Of a stretch of DNA of 64,000 nucleotides, positions 54,980-63,752 are shown piece by piece (the first letter of the stretch is position 1; every line of letters starts with the position of its first letter). Location: assembly GCF_002294985.1 (NCBI RefSeq), contig NZ_NSGE01000002.1, positions 496,001 to 560,000 of the forward strand, given 5' to 3'. This DNA comes from Mesorhizobium sp. WSM3862. Lineage in GTDB: Bacteria > Pseudomonadota > Alphaproteobacteria > Rhizobiales > Rhizobiaceae. The notes beneath the pieces are model-generated. The model saw nothing but the letters and a program-made list of their open reading frames with translations, was not told the origin of the DNA and did not search any database. The position numbers were made by a program, and so were the translations under genes.

Positions 54980-57445
54980 ATGCTTGAACGCCTCGGCATA
55001 CGCGGTCGGCTGTTGCTCGCCTTTTTCGGGATCAGCGGCCTTGCGGTGCTGGCTACCGCCGCGGCGCTTTATGCTTTCCTCGAAGTCGGCGACGTCGTCG
55101 ACCGAATCACCAGGGATCGGGTGCCGTCGGCGCTGGCCTCCCTCCAGCTGTCGCGCCAGGCCGAACGGGTCGCCGCTGCCGCGCCATCGGTGCTGGCGGC
55201 GACAAGCAGGGCTCAGCACAACAAGGTCTCGGCGGCCGTTGCGCTCGAGATGTCCCGCCTCGAGGCCCTGCGTACGGATCTCAGAGATGTTACGCTGGGC
55301 ACAGTGCCTTTAGCTGAGATCGAGGAAGCTGCGGTTGTCCTGAGGCGCAACCTGAAGGAGCTCGACTCTCTTGTTGTCGCCCGCCTCGATGTGGTCGCCC
55401 GCAAGGAGGAACTCCTGAACCGCCTCGCCGCGACGACGACCGGCAGCCAACGCCTTCTGGCCACCAGCATCGTGGTGATGGATTCCAGGCTCCCGCAATG
55501 GCGGGCGGTCGCGGCCGATACGTCGCTGTCGCCCGATCGACGCGCAGCGGCAATGGCCGACATGGTCCACGCGATTGCGGCTTACATCCCCCAGCAGAAG
55601 GCGCTGCTGGAGATCTCGGCGGTCAACGACGCGCTGGTGAAGGCCGCGACCGCGCCGACGCAAGGCGACCTGGCGTTGATCCTGTTTCCGCTGCACCGCT
55701 CGCTCGCCGCTCTGGAAACGGCTTCCGCGGAGATCGACGAAAAGCTGCAAACCCGTTTTCGGCTGCGGGTGGACGAGTTCGAGGCACTCACCGATGGTGA
55801 GAGCAGCATCCCGAAGGCACGGGAGGAGGAGCTTGCGGTCCTCTCGCAGGGCGAAAAGCTTCTGGCTGAAAACAATCGGCTGTCGCGCAGTCTGACCGCA
55901 GCCGTCGACCGTCTTGTCGCCGCAGCGGACCGCGAGATCGCTGCCTCCGGTCGCGAAGCCGCGCTCGTCCAGCGCTACGGCACCGGAGTTGTCCTCGGCT
56001 CTGCGTTTCTCAGCCTGTTGAGCTCGGTTCTGGTCGTCTGGCTCTATGTCGACCGCAGCCTACTCGCCCGTCTGGGAGCGGTGAGTCAGGGCATGCTCGC
56101 GATCGCGGGCGGCGATCTTCGTGCGCCGCTGCCGGCGGCGGGCAGCGACGAAATCGGGCGCATGGCCGAGGCGCTGAGCCTCTTCCGGGATACCGCTGTC
56201 GAGGTCGAGGAAAAGAACCTGCGCGACGTTGCAGAAGCGCGTCAAAGGCTGGTCGATGCCATCGAAAGCATTTCCGAAGGTTTCGCTCTCTATGACAAAG
56301 AGGACTGGCTTGTCCTTAGCAACAGCCGCTACCGCGAACTGCTATACGCCGGTCTGGAGGCAGAGCTAACCCCCGGCATGGCATTCGAGGAGATCATTCG
56401 CCGATCCGCGGAGCGTGGCTACATCAGGGATGCCGAGGGTCGGGTCGATGAGTGGGTCGCGGAGCGCCTATGGCGGCACCGTAACCCCGGCGAACCGTGG
56501 GTGCAGCGGCGGGGCGACGGACGATGGATCATGATTAGCGAGCGGCGGATCAGCGCCGGCGGCACGGTCGCCGTCTATTCGGACATCACCGAGCTGAAGC
56601 AAAGGGAGGAGAACCTCGCCGAGAAGTCCGCTGCCCTGGAAGCGCTTTCCAGCAAGCTGGCCAAATATCTGGCGCCCCAAGTGTACAGCTCGATATTCAC
56701 CGGCCGCCAAGACGTTAGAATCGCCAGCCAGCGTAAGAAGCTGACCATATGCTTCTCCGATATCGCCGGCTTTACCGAGACCACCGACAAGATGGAATCC
56801 GAGGATCTCACCCAGCTCCTCAATCACTACCTGACGGAAATGTCGAAAATCGCGTTGGATCATGGTGCCACGATCGACAAGTACGTCGGCGACGCGATCC
56901 TGATGTTTTTCGGCGACCCTGAGACGCGCGGCGTCAAGCAGGACGCGCTGGCTTGCGTGCAGATGGCGCTTGCCATGCAAAAGCGGATCAGCGAGCTTAC
57001 GGAGGTCTGGCGGGACATGGGGATCGAAACACCGCTGCGCTGCCGCATCGGCATCCATACCGACTACTGCACCGTCGGTAACTTCGGCAGCGAGGACCGG
57101 ATGGATTACACGATAATCGGCGGCGCCGTGAATCTCGCCTCGCGCCTGGAACAAGAGGCGGCTCCGGGGACCATCCTCATTTCCTACGAGACGTTTGCGC
57201 AAGTGAAGGACACGATCGATTGTGAGGAGATGGGGCACGTCCAGGTCAAGGGCATCGCCTATCCGGTCGCCACCTACCGCGTCATCAAGGCCAATCTAGC
57301 GGGCGCCTGTCGCGTTGTTCGAACCGAGCTGCCGCACTTCAGGCTGGAACTTGAACCGGGGCTGATGTCCGCCGATGAGCGTGGCGGTGCCGCCACTGCG
57401 CTTCGAGACGCGCTGGACCGGCTTTCCCACAAGCCCGGGCAGTAG
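54980..57445 (+). CDS. Membrane adenylate cyclase with helical periplasmic sensor, HAMP and PAS domains
   Basis: Product of about 821 residues from ATG 54980; the ATG at 54941 is in frame but yields a less typical start. Order: TM1 ([19 protein letters not shown]), about 300 residues of helical periplasmic domain resembling the TorS sensor, TM2 ([20 protein letters not shown]), HAMP ([20 protein letters not shown]), PAS_7-like domain ([19 protein letters not shown]), then a cyclase domain. The cyclase keeps [26 protein letters not shown] and [10 protein letters not shown], with the canonical YT(V/I)IGD reading YTIIGG. It should make cAMP in response to a periplasmic signal, plausibly the bound form of the protein encoded upstream. 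Confidence 0.9.
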   Translation: MLERLGIRGRLLLAFFGISGLAVLATAAALYAFLEVGDVVDRITRDRVPSALASLQLSRQAERVAAAAPSVLAATSRAQHNKVSAAVALEMSRLEALRTDLRDVTLGTVPLAEIEEAAVVLRRNLKELDSLVVARLDVVARKEELLNRLAATTTGSQRLLATSIVVMDSRLPQWRAVAADTSLSPDRRAAAMADMVHAIAAYIPQQKALLEISAVNDALVKAATAPTQGDLALILFPLHRSLAALETASAEIDEKLQTRFRLRVDEFEALTDGESSIPKAREEELAVLSQGEKLLAENNRLSRSLTAAVDRLVAAADREIAASGREAALVQRYGTGVVLGSAFLSLLSSVLVVWLYVDRSLLARLGAVSQGMLAIAGGDLRAPLPAAGSDEIGRMAEALSLFRDTAVEVEEKNLRDVAEARQRLVDAIESISEGFALYDKEDWLVLSNSRYRELLYAGLEAELTPGMAFEEIIRRSAERGYIRDAEGRVDEWVAERLWRHRNPGEPWVQRRGDGRWIMISERRISAGGTVAVYSDITELKQREENLAEKSAALEALSSKLAKYLAPQVYSSIFTGRQDVRIASQRKKLTICFSDIAGFTETTDKMESEDLTQLLNHYLTEMSKIALDHGATIDKYVGDAILMFFGDPETRGVKQDALACVQMALAMQKRISELTEVWRDMGIETPLRCRIGIHTDYCTVGNFGSEDRMDYTIIGGAVNLASRLEQEAAPGTILISYETFAQVKDTIDCEEMGHVQVKGIAYPVATYRVIKANLAGACRVVRTELPHFRLELEPGLMSADERGGAATALRDALDRLSHKPGQ

Positions 57446-57533
57446 GAGTTGGGCGCCGCGCCTGCCGGCAAATCACCGAAGCCGCGTCCGAGCAAGTCAC
57501 GACATATGTATCCGGGCCGGACATGGGTTGAGG

Positions 57534-57610
57534 TGGTAGCGGAGGAGGGACTTGAACCCCCGACCCCAGGATTATGATTCCCGTGCTCTAACCAACTGAG
57601 CTACTCCGCC
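57534..57610 (-). tRNA. tRNA-Met (CAT anticodon), elongator type
   Basis: The minus strand reads GGCGGAGTAGCTCAGTTGG at the 5' end, an anticodon arm with CAT (GGAATCATAATCC), the T-arm GGGGGTTCAAGTCCC and a 3' end CTCCGCTACCA with CCA encoded. All four arms pair, and the length is 77 nt. The acceptor stem pairs GGCGGAG with CTCCGCT (one G-T pair). The G1 start pairs, so it is elongator rather than initiator; a tRNA-Ile with modified CAT cannot be excluded from sequence alone. Confidence 0.95.
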
Positions 57611-57839
57611 AGGAGCGGCGAAGAGGCTCGAAGAACCACACCGGTCGTGGGCAATTCGAGGCGTTCGCCAAGGTCGCGCGGATATAAGGTTGGCAGGGCA
57701 AAGCTGTCAAGCCGCACGCATCAGCATAATCTCATCCCGAAAAAGCCGCGCCGGGCAGACGCTGAAGCGCATGCATCGGGGTTGAGTTCGACGGGGCACG
57801 TCGCTATGTCTCGGCCACGAAATTCTAGAGTTTGAACGA

Positions 57840-58805
57840 ATGAAGCCGCGCATCGCCGTCCTCGGTTGCGGATACTGGGGCAGCAACCACATCCGCACCC
57901 TCAAGGCGCTTGGCGCGCTCCATGCCGTTTCCGACGTCAACCGTGCCCGCGCCGAAGGCTTTGCCAGCGAGCAGGACTGCCTGGCGATCGGGCCGGACCA
58001 GTTGTTCGAGCGCGCCGATGTCGACGCCATTGTCATGGCGCTGCCGCCGCAGTTCCATGCCGACATGGCGCTGCGCGCCATCGAGGGCGGCAAGGACGTG
58101 CTGGTGGAGAAGCCGATCGCGCTGACGGTCGCGGACGCCGAGCGTTCGGTGCAGGCGGCCAGGAACAATGGCCGCGTCTTTATGGTGGGCCACGTGCTGC
58201 GCTTCCACCCCGCCTTCGAGACGCTGAAGGCGCTGATCGACAATGGCGAGCTTGGTGAGGTGCGCTACATCCACTCGCACCGGCTCGGCCTCGGCAAGTT
58301 CCACACCGAGAACGACGCGCTCTGGGACCTTGCGCCGCATGACCTCTCGATGATCCTCGCCATCACCGGCACCGAGCCGATCGAGGTCAGGGGCGAGGGC
58401 GCGGCACTGCTCGACAACCTCAGCGACTTCGCGCATCTGCACATGCGCTTTCCGAACGGCGTGCGCAGCCATCTGTTCGCTTCTCGTCTCAATCCCTATC
58501 GCGAGCGCCGGCTGACCGTGGTCGGAACCAAGGCGATGGCGGTGTTCGACGATGTCGAGCCCTGGGAGCGCAAGCTTGCCGTCTACAGGCACGCTGTCTG
58601 GCAGGACAGCGGCCAGTGGGCGTTCACCGCCAACGAGCCTTCCTACGTTGCGGTCGGCGAAGGCATGCCGCTGACGCGCGAGCTCGCCCACTTCATGCAG
58701 TGCATCGAGACGCGCGCCGAACCCCGCACCGACGGCGAGGAAGCGATCCGGGTGCTGCGCATCCTGACGGCTGGGACGGTGGCGCATAGCGGGTCGCCCG
58801 CTTAA
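57840..58805 (+). CDS. Gfo/Idh/MocA-family NAD(P)-dependent oxidoreductase
   Basis: Product of 321 residues: N-terminal Rossmann domain (IAVLGCGYWGSNHIRTLKAL), then the family lysine motif GKDVLVEKPIAL (EKP), and a C-terminal domain with HRLGLGKFHTENDALWDLAPHD, where His/Asp catalytic positions are found. The sequence resembles WlbA/WbpB-type UDP-sugar 3-dehydrogenases, which act in nucleotide-sugar synthesis, but substrate is inferred. It stands alone between the tRNA and mnmA. Confidence 0.82.
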   Translation: MKPRIAVLGCGYWGSNHIRTLKALGALHAVSDVNRARAEGFASEQDCLAIGPDQLFERADVDAIVMALPPQFHADMALRAIEGGKDVLVEKPIALTVADAERSVQAARNNGRVFMVGHVLRFHPAFETLKALIDNGELGEVRYIHSHRLGLGKFHTENDALWDLAPHDLSMILAITGTEPIEVRGEGAALLDNLSDFAHLHMRFPNGVRSHLFASRLNPYRERRLTVVGTKAMAVFDDVEPWERKLAVYRHAVWQDSGQWAFTANEPSYVAVGEGMPLTRELAHFMQCIETRAEPRTDGEEAIRVLRILTAGTVAHSGSPA

Positions 58806-58858
58806 GGCGCGTTCACAAAAGGGAATCCTGAGGCAAAGCGCCCGATTGAAGGCGTGGG

Positions 58859-60049
58859 TTACTCGGCGGGGACGTGCGCGGGCTGTTGCGCAAGCCTGGA
58901 CAGCATCGCCTCGGCCTCGGCGCCGCGCTCGGAGCGCTCGATAAAGCCGCCGCCATAGACTCGCGCCTCATCGCCGTCATCGGAATAGAGCACGCAGGCC
59001 TGTCCGGGCGCGATGCCGGATTCGCCGTCGACCAGCTCGACCGAGGTCACGCCGTCGCGGTGATGCAGCACGGCCGGGCGCGGCGGCCGGGTCGAACGGA
59101 CTTTTGCGAAAAGCTCGATCCCGCCGGCCGGAACATCGGAGAGCGGGCCGTCGCCGAGCCAGTTCATGGCGCGCAGGTAGATCCTGTGCGTCTCCAGCGC
59201 CTCGCGCGGGCCGACAATGACGCGGGCGCGGTCGGCGTCGAGATGGACGACATAGAGCGGCTCGCCCGAAGCGATGCCGATGCCGCGGCGCTGGCCGATC
59301 GTGTAGCGCAAAATACCTTCGTGACGCCCGAGCACGCGACCGTCGATATGGACAATATCGCCCGGATTGGCGGCCGCCGGCTTCAGCTTCGCGATAATGT
59401 CGGAGTACTTGCCCTGCGGCACGAAGCAGATGTCCTGGCTGTCCTGCTTGGCGGCAACCGTCAGCCCCATCTCCTCGGCGATCGCCCGCACCTGCGGCTT
59501 GGGAAGTCCGCCGAGCGGGAAGCGCAGATAGTCGATCTGCGCCTGGGTCGTGGCGAACAGGAAATAGCTCTGGTCGCGGTCTGCATCGACCGGCCTGTAG
59601 AGCGCGCGATGCGCGCCATTGGCGCGCGAGCGGATGTAATGGCCCGTGGCCAAAGCATCGGCGCCGAGATCCTGGGCGGTGGCCAAAAGGTCCGCGAACT
59701 TGACCGTTTGGTTGCAGGACACGCAGGGGATGGGCGTCTCCCCGGCGACGTAGCTCTCGGCGAAGGGATCGATGACGGCCTTGCGGAAGCGCTCTTCATA
59801 GTCGAGCACGTAATGCGGGATCCCGAGCGTCTCGGAAACCCGGCGGGCGTCGTCGATGTCCTGGCCGGCGCAGCAGGAACCGGCCCGGTGCGTTGCCGCG
59901 CCGTGGTCGTAAAGTTGCAGGGTGACGCCGACAACATCATAGCCTTCGCGCTTCAGGATGCCGGCAACGACCGATGAATCGACGCCGCCCGACATCGCGA
60001 CGACGACGCGGGTGTCTTCTGGGCGTCCGGGAAGATCGAGGCTGTTCAT
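58859..60049 (-). CDS. mnmA: tRNA-specific 2-thiouridylase MnmA
   Basis: Product of 396 residues. It activates U34 of tRNAs for Lys, Glu and Gln by adenylation and transfers sulfur to C2. The PP-loop ([18 protein letters not shown]) is near the N-terminus, the first catalytic Cys sits in [14 protein letters not shown], and the second in [10 protein letters not shown]. Length agrees with the family. The ATG at 60049 is preferred over 60082, since family members start close to the PP-loop. It is monocistronic, divergent from sciP. Confidence 0.95.
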   Translation of the reverse strand: MNSLDLPGRPEDTRVVVAMSGGVDSSVVAGILKREGYDVVGVTLQLYDHGAATHRAGSCCAGQDIDDARRVSETLGIPHYVLDYEERFRKAVIDPFAESYVAGETPIPCVSCNQTVKFADLLATAQDLGADALATGHYIRSRANGAHRALYRPVDADRDQSYFLFATTQAQIDYLRFPLGGLPKPQVRAIAEEMGLTVAAKQDSQDICFVPQGKYSDIIAKLKPAAANPGDIVHIDGRVLGRHEGILRYTIGQRRGIGIASGEPLYVVHLDADRARVIVGPREALETHRIYLRAMNWLGDGPLSDVPAGGIELFAKVRSTRPPRPAVLHHRDGVTSVELVDGESGIAPGQACVLYSDDGDEARVYGGGFIERSERGAEAEAMLSRLAQQPAHVPAE

Positions 60050-60318
60050 GGTTCTTTCAATCTGCGTGGCGCTGGCTGCCAATGGCCGGAATATAGGTCA
60101 AGCATCCCGGCGGCGCCAGCTTGGCTCCTCAAGCGATTTTATCGGCGATATTTCCGGGCAAAATCAGGGCCGGACCGCGATTATCTCAAATGCCGAACGA
60201 AAACCTAACGCGACGTTCACGATCCTTACCTAGTCATTAGGCTTCGCTTAGGCAATTTTTAAAGCTGTGGCGGTACGGTGGCGGGGATTGGGTCTTTGAG
60301 TTTTTAGTAGAGAGTACG

Positions 60319-60594
60319 ATGACCGATCTGGTTAGACCTAGAGTCAAATATGTTATCGGGCCCGACGGCAGCCCTCTCACGATAGCCGATCTACCGCCGA
60401 CGAATACACGGCGCTGGGTTATCCGGCGCAAGGCGGAAGTGGTCGCGGCGGTCCGCGGCGGACTGCTCAGCCTGGAAGAGGCCTGCCAGCGCTACAAGCT
60501 GACCACCGAGGAGTTTCTCTCCTGGCAGGCATCGATCGACGAATATGGCCTTGCCGGGCTGCGCACGACCCGGATCCAGCAATATCGCCACTAG
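60319..60594 (+). CDS. sciP: SciP-like small CtrA inhibitor (DUF1153)
   Basis: Product of 91 residues matching DUF1153: KYVIGPDGSPLTIADLPP, TRRWVIRRKAEVVAAVRGGL, and the HTH-like ACQRYKLTTEEFLSWQASID. In Caulobacter this protein binds CtrA and blocks its activation of target promoters. It lies about 2.4 kb from ctrA on the same strand, as in related genomes. AGAGAG precedes the ATG. A strong hairpin terminator follows at 60618. Confidence 0.92.
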   Translation: MTDLVRPRVKYVIGPDGSPLTIADLPPTNTRRWVIRRKAEVVAAVRGGLLSLEEACQRYKLTTEEFLSWQASIDEYGLAGLRTTRIQQYRH

Positions 60595-60617
60595 GCTCCG
60601 ACTGCCGGAAACCAAAG

Positions 60618-60644
60618 AAGGGCGCGGAACTCCGCGCCCTTTTG
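60618..60644 (+). terminator. Terminator after sciP
   Basis: AAGGGCGCGGA (60618-60628) pairs with TCCGCGCCCTT (60631-60641), a GC-rich stem with a short loop, followed by TTTGC. It lies 24 bp after the sciP stop. Confidence 0.8.
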
Positions 60645-60663
60645 CTTCCGGGATCTGCGCTGA

Positions 60664-61590
60664 TCAAACCGTCAGCACAACCTTGCCGATCGGTCGGGTG
60701 GCGAGGAAGGCATGGGCGGCACCTGCCTGGTTCAGCGGAAAAGCCTTCGCCACGTGCACGGCGAGCTTCCTGGCATCGACTAGCCTGGCGAGTTCCACCA
60801 GCCCCTCGCGATCCGGCACCACCGACATGCGCTCGACGCGGATGTTGCGCTCCCCGGCCTTGGCCCTTGTCGCATCATGGACGTTGAGCAACGACACCAG
60901 CACGCCGCCTTCGCGCAGCACTTTCAGCGACCGGTCGGCATGGTCACCGCCCATTGCGTCCAGCACCAGGTCGATATCGCGGACCCGTTCGGTGAAATCG
61001 CCGTTGGTGTAGTCGACGACCTCATCGGCGCCGATCGAGCGGACGTAATCAAGCTTGTCCGGGCTCGCAGTGGCGATGACCCAGGCGCCGCGCGCCTTGG
61101 CGATCTGCACAGCGAGATGGCCGACGCCGCCGGCGCCGGCGTGGATCAGGACGCGCTGGCCGGATTGCAGGCCGCCGTGGCGGACGAGACCCTGCCAGGC
61201 GGTCAGCCCGGCCAGCGGCAGCGCCGCGGCTTGGGCATGGTCGATGGCGGCAGGCTTGGCTGCGATCTCGTCCACCGGCGTGGCGACGAACTCGGCATAG
61301 GCGGCGGCCTGCTTGGGGAAGCGCGGCATGCCGAAGACCGCATCGCCGACCTTGAAGGCGGTCACGCCGGTGCCCAGCGCCTCGACGGTGCCCGAGATAT
61401 CCCAGCCGAGAATGAAAGGTGGTTCGCCGATGAGAGGGAAGTAGCCGGCGCGCACCGCGCCATCGACCGGGTTGATGCCCGCGGCCTTGACGCGGACCAG
61501 AACTTCGCTGGCCTTGGGCGAGGGGGCCGGCTGTTCGGCGACGAAGAGGACGTCGGGTTCGCCAACGGAATTCTGGGTAACGGCACGCAT
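60664..61590 (-). CDS. NADP-dependent quinone oxidoreductase/zinc-type alcohol dehydrogenase-like
   Basis: Product of 308 residues of the MDR superfamily. N-terminal GroES-like domain (VLVRVKAAGINPVDGAVRAG), then the nucleotide-binding turn VLIHAGAGGVGHLAVQIAK (AxxGGVGxxA). The zinc-binding cysteines of true alcohol dehydrogenases are absent, so it belongs to the quinone oxidoreductase branch. GGAGA precedes the ATG. It is divergent from an HxlR regulator, the usual arrangement for electrophile-inducible oxidoreductases. Confidence 0.9.
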   Translation of the reverse strand: MRAVTQNSVGEPDVLFVAEQPAPSPKASEVLVRVKAAGINPVDGAVRAGYFPLIGEPPFILGWDISGTVEALGTGVTAFKVGDAVFGMPRFPKQAAAYAEFVATPVDEIAAKPAAIDHAQAAALPLAGLTAWQGLVRHGGLQSGQRVLIHAGAGGVGHLAVQIAKARGAWVIATASPDKLDYVRSIGADEVVDYTNGDFTERVRDIDLVLDAMGGDHADRSLKVLREGGVLVSLLNVHDATRAKAGERNIRVERMSVVPDREGLVELARLVDARKLAVHVAKAFPLNQAGAAHAFLATRPIGKVVLTV

Positions 61591-61628
61591 TGGATGGTCT
61601 CCTGCTTGATTGCTGCCGCTATCATTTG

Positions 61629-61641
61629 GATTGTAACAATC
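61629..61641. promoter_or_regulatory. Palindrome, candidate HxlR operator
   Basis: GATTGT-A-ACAATC is a perfect 6-bp inverted repeat with a 1-nt centre, placed between the divergent oxidoreductase and HxlR gene starts. HxlR proteins bind short A/T-flanked palindromes. Role is inferred from position. Confidence 0.55.
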
Positions 61642-61680
61642 TCTTGTCTAGTATGCACCTTTCGGATATATAGATACCTC

Positions 61681-62088
61681 ATGGATAGTGAAGACAGCGG
61701 TTCCTTTGGCTACGACGCATTCCGGCGCACATGCCCGTCGCATACGGTGCTCGAAATGCTGGCCAGCAAATGGGTCTATCTGACGGTTTGCGCGTTGCGG
61801 CGCGGTCGCCTGCGCAATGGCGAGCTCGCCCGCAAGCTGGAAGGCATCACGCCGAAAATGCTGACGCAGACGCTGCGCGTGCTGGAGCGCGACGGGCTCG
61901 TCCGGCGCGAGGTCTATCCGGTCATACCGCCGAGGGTCGAGTATGAATTGACGGAGCTCGGCCAGAACCTTGCGGGACTTCTCAGCCAGATCAGGTCCTG
62001 GGCGGAAGAGCATGCCCCCGACATCAAGGAAGCCCGAGCGCGGGCATCGGTGGACCATCAGGATGATGAAACGGCGATTCTGCCCTAA
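61681..62088 (+). CDS. HxlR-family transcriptional regulator
   Basis: Product of 135 residues: a winged helix with RTCPSHTVLEMLASKWVYLT (characteristic Cys near the N-terminus), FSxLxR-equivalent NGELARKLEGITPKMLTQTL, and the wing RREVYPVIPPRVEYELTELG. The conserved cysteine (residue 18) is the redox or electrophile-sensing residue in characterised members. It is divergent from the oxidoreductase gene it likely controls, with a palindrome between. Confidence 0.9.
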   Translation: MDSEDSGSFGYDAFRRTCPSHTVLEMLASKWVYLTVCALRRGRLRNGELARKLEGITPKMLTQTLRVLERDGLVRREVYPVIPPRVEYELTELGQNLAGLLSQIRSWAEEHAPDIKEARARASVDHQDDETAILP

Positions 62089-62107
62089 GCCGGAGGCCGG
62101 GCTTTTT
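62087..62107 (+). terminator. Possible terminator of the HxlR gene
   Basis: AAGCC and GGCTT pair around a GC-rich loop, followed by TTTCGG, overlapping the stop codon. Short stem, so only tentative. Confidence 0.35.
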
Positions 62108-62167
62108 CGGCTTGTGGTTCGAAACGGCGATCAGGCAGCGCTCCGAGGGATCAATTGCGCTCGGCGG

Positions 62168-62545
62168 TCAGCCGATCATGGCGCTGCGGCCGCCCACTTC
62201 CGCGTCGCGGATCTTGCTGTCGCGCGATTCCAGCATCTCCGCCTTGGAAAGCTCCGCTTCAGCTTCGCCGAGTAATGATTCGGCCATGGTTCGCTGCTGG
62301 GCGAGATCGTTCTGCGAGTTCCTGAGGTTGTCGCGGCGCAATCGTGCCGCCTTGGCGAAGGTCGGATAGGCAAAATGATTGATGTCGGTGATGCCGGCTT
62401 TTTTCTCTTCAGCGACGATTTGCGCCTCCAACTCGACGGCCATGCGTTCGAATTCGGCGATCATCATGTCCAGCTGCAACAGCTGGCGCCGCTTCTCATT
62501 CACCTGAAACTGCTTCAGCCGAACGAGGTTTTCACGTGACTTCAT
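62168..62545 (-). CDS. fliJ: FliJ-like coiled-coil protein
   Basis: Product of 125 residues from ATG 62545, preceded by GGAG. It is almost wholly helical and charged (RENLVRLKQFQVNEKRRQ, LQLDMMIAEFERMAVELE, RRDNLRNSQNDLAQQRTMAE), typical of FliJ, the flagellar export chaperone and ATPase-associated stalk. Alphaproteobacterial fliJ commonly lies next to ctrA, as here; it is divergent from ctrA across about 450 bp. Coiled-coil proteins are hard to assign by eye, so the family call rests partly on position. Confidence 0.7.
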   Translation of the reverse strand: MKSRENLVRLKQFQVNEKRRQLLQLDMMIAEFERMAVELEAQIVAEEKKAGITDINHFAYPTFAKAARLRRDNLRNSQNDLAQQRTMAESLLGEAEAELSKAEMLESRDSKIRDAEVGGRSAMIG

Positions 62546-62994
62546 GACTCGGTACTCCGCAAAACGCACACCTGCATATCGTCCCATCGACCTCGAGAGG
62601 CCTACGCGTCGCCCGTTTCCACCGGCTTTCCCCACTCTATGGGAAACAAAGCCCTAAAGATTTTTGCCGGCGGTAACCATTCGTTTACGGGCATTGTTAA
62701 TCATACGGGCGAGGACTTAAGGCCGGGTAAAAATTCCGGACAGCGGCAGGAAGCGCGGCCTGCCAGTCTCTGGAGTCACTTAGGCTTGCTTATTAATGTG
62801 GTACATGAGCGATTTGGGTCTACGATTCGTTATTAGATTCAAGTGGGTGTAGAAAGCGGTTAAAAAATCTGATATCGTGACCGACACGAAATTAGGATTT
62901 GTTAACCAGTCGGTGGCACCTTCTGTTCAGGCAATCACTGCTCCGGGTTCGGGACGGGTCGTGACGCGACCCGGCGGCAGAAAAGGGGAATGAA
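62546..62994. promoter_or_regulatory. ctrA upstream region with GANTC and CtrA-box-like sites
   Basis: About 450 bp between the divergent fliJ-like gene and ctrA. Three GANTC sites lie within 70 bp: GAGTC at 62773-62777, GATTC at 62824-62828 and 62836-62840. They are targets of CcrM methylation, which times ctrA transcription in other alphaproteobacteria. ATTA-N7-TTAAC at 62891-62906 resembles a CtrA box with a perfect right half, consistent with autoregulation. An AT-rich stretch (62850-62905) provides promoter-like sequence. A 65-codon ORF here (62639-62836) is not believed. Confidence 0.6.
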
Positions 62995-63690
62995 ATGCGT
63001 GTTCTGCTGATTGAAGACGACAGTGCAACCGCACAGAGCATCGAGTTGATGCTGAAATCGGAAAGCTTTAACGTCTATACGACCGACCTTGGTGAAGAAG
63101 GGGTCGATCTCGGCAAGCTCTACGATTACGACATCATCCTCCTCGATCTTAACCTTCCCGACATGTCGGGCTACGAGGTGCTGCGCACGCTTCGCCTCTC
63201 CAAGGTCAAGACGCCGATCCTGATCCTCTCCGGCATGGCCGGAATCGAGGATAAGGTGCGCGGCCTCGGCTTCGGCGCCGACGACTATATGACCAAGCCT
63301 TTCCACAAGGACGAGCTGGTGGCGCGCATTCACGCCATCGTGCGCCGCTCCAAGGGCCACGCCCAGTCGGTCATCACCACCGGCGACCTGGTGGTCAATC
63401 TCGACGCCAAGACGGTCGAGGTGGGCGGCCAGCGCGTGCACCTGACCGGCAAGGAATATCAGATGCTTGAGCTGCTCTCGCTGCGCAAGGGCACGACCCT
63501 TACCAAGGAAATGTTCCTCAACCACCTCTATGGCGGCATGGACGAGCCGGAACTGAAGATCATCGACGTCTTCATCTGCAAGCTGCGCAAGAAGCTCGAC
63601 GCAGCGTCCGGCGGCCAGAATTACATCGAGACGGTGTGGGGCCGCGGCTATGTGCTGCGTGAGCCGGAAGACATCCGCGTCAGCGCCTGA
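62995..63690 (+). CDS. ctrA: Cell-cycle response regulator CtrA
   Basis: Product of 231 residues. Receiver domain: [20 protein letters not shown] with the acidic pair, [13 protein letters not shown] with phosphoacceptor Asp at about position 51, and [20 protein letters not shown] with the switch Lys. The OmpR-type winged helix follows ([16 protein letters not shown] and [15 protein letters not shown]). Length and sequence are those of alphaproteobacterial CtrA, the essential master regulator of cell cycle, motility and replication control. AAAAGGGG precedes the ATG. The leader carries CcrM sites and a CtrA-box-like element. Confidence 0.97.
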   Translation: MRVLLIEDDSATAQSIELMLKSESFNVYTTDLGEEGVDLGKLYDYDIILLDLNLPDMSGYEVLRTLRLSKVKTPILILSGMAGIEDKVRGLGFGADDYMTKPFHKDELVARIHAIVRRSKGHAQSVITTGDLVVNLDAKTVEVGGQRVHLTGKEYQMLELLSLRKGTTLTKEMFLNHLYGGMDEPELKIIDVFICKLRKKLDAASGGQNYIETVWGRGYVLREPEDIRVSA

Positions 63691-63708
63691 TCCTCTGCCA
63701 ATTCACAC

Positions 63709-63733
63709 AAAACCCGGCTCAGGCCGGGTTTTT
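63709..63733. terminator. Bidirectional terminator between ctrA and the response regulator
   Basis: AAACCCGGC-TCA-GGCCGGGTTTTTG makes a strong GC stem (AACCCGGC/GCCGGGTT) with A-run upstream and T-run downstream, serving both convergent genes. Confidence 0.85.
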
Positions 63734-63752
63734 GTTTGGGGTGTCGAAAAGC

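Noticed and set aside
57534-57610. tRNA-Met as an integration site for a mobile island
   Set aside because: No integrase, no direct repeat of the tRNA 3' end and no transposase were seen in the window.
62639-62836. 65-codon ORF in the ctrA leader
   Set aside because: Lies across promoter-type sequence with GANTC sites, with no domain and no ribosome-binding site.
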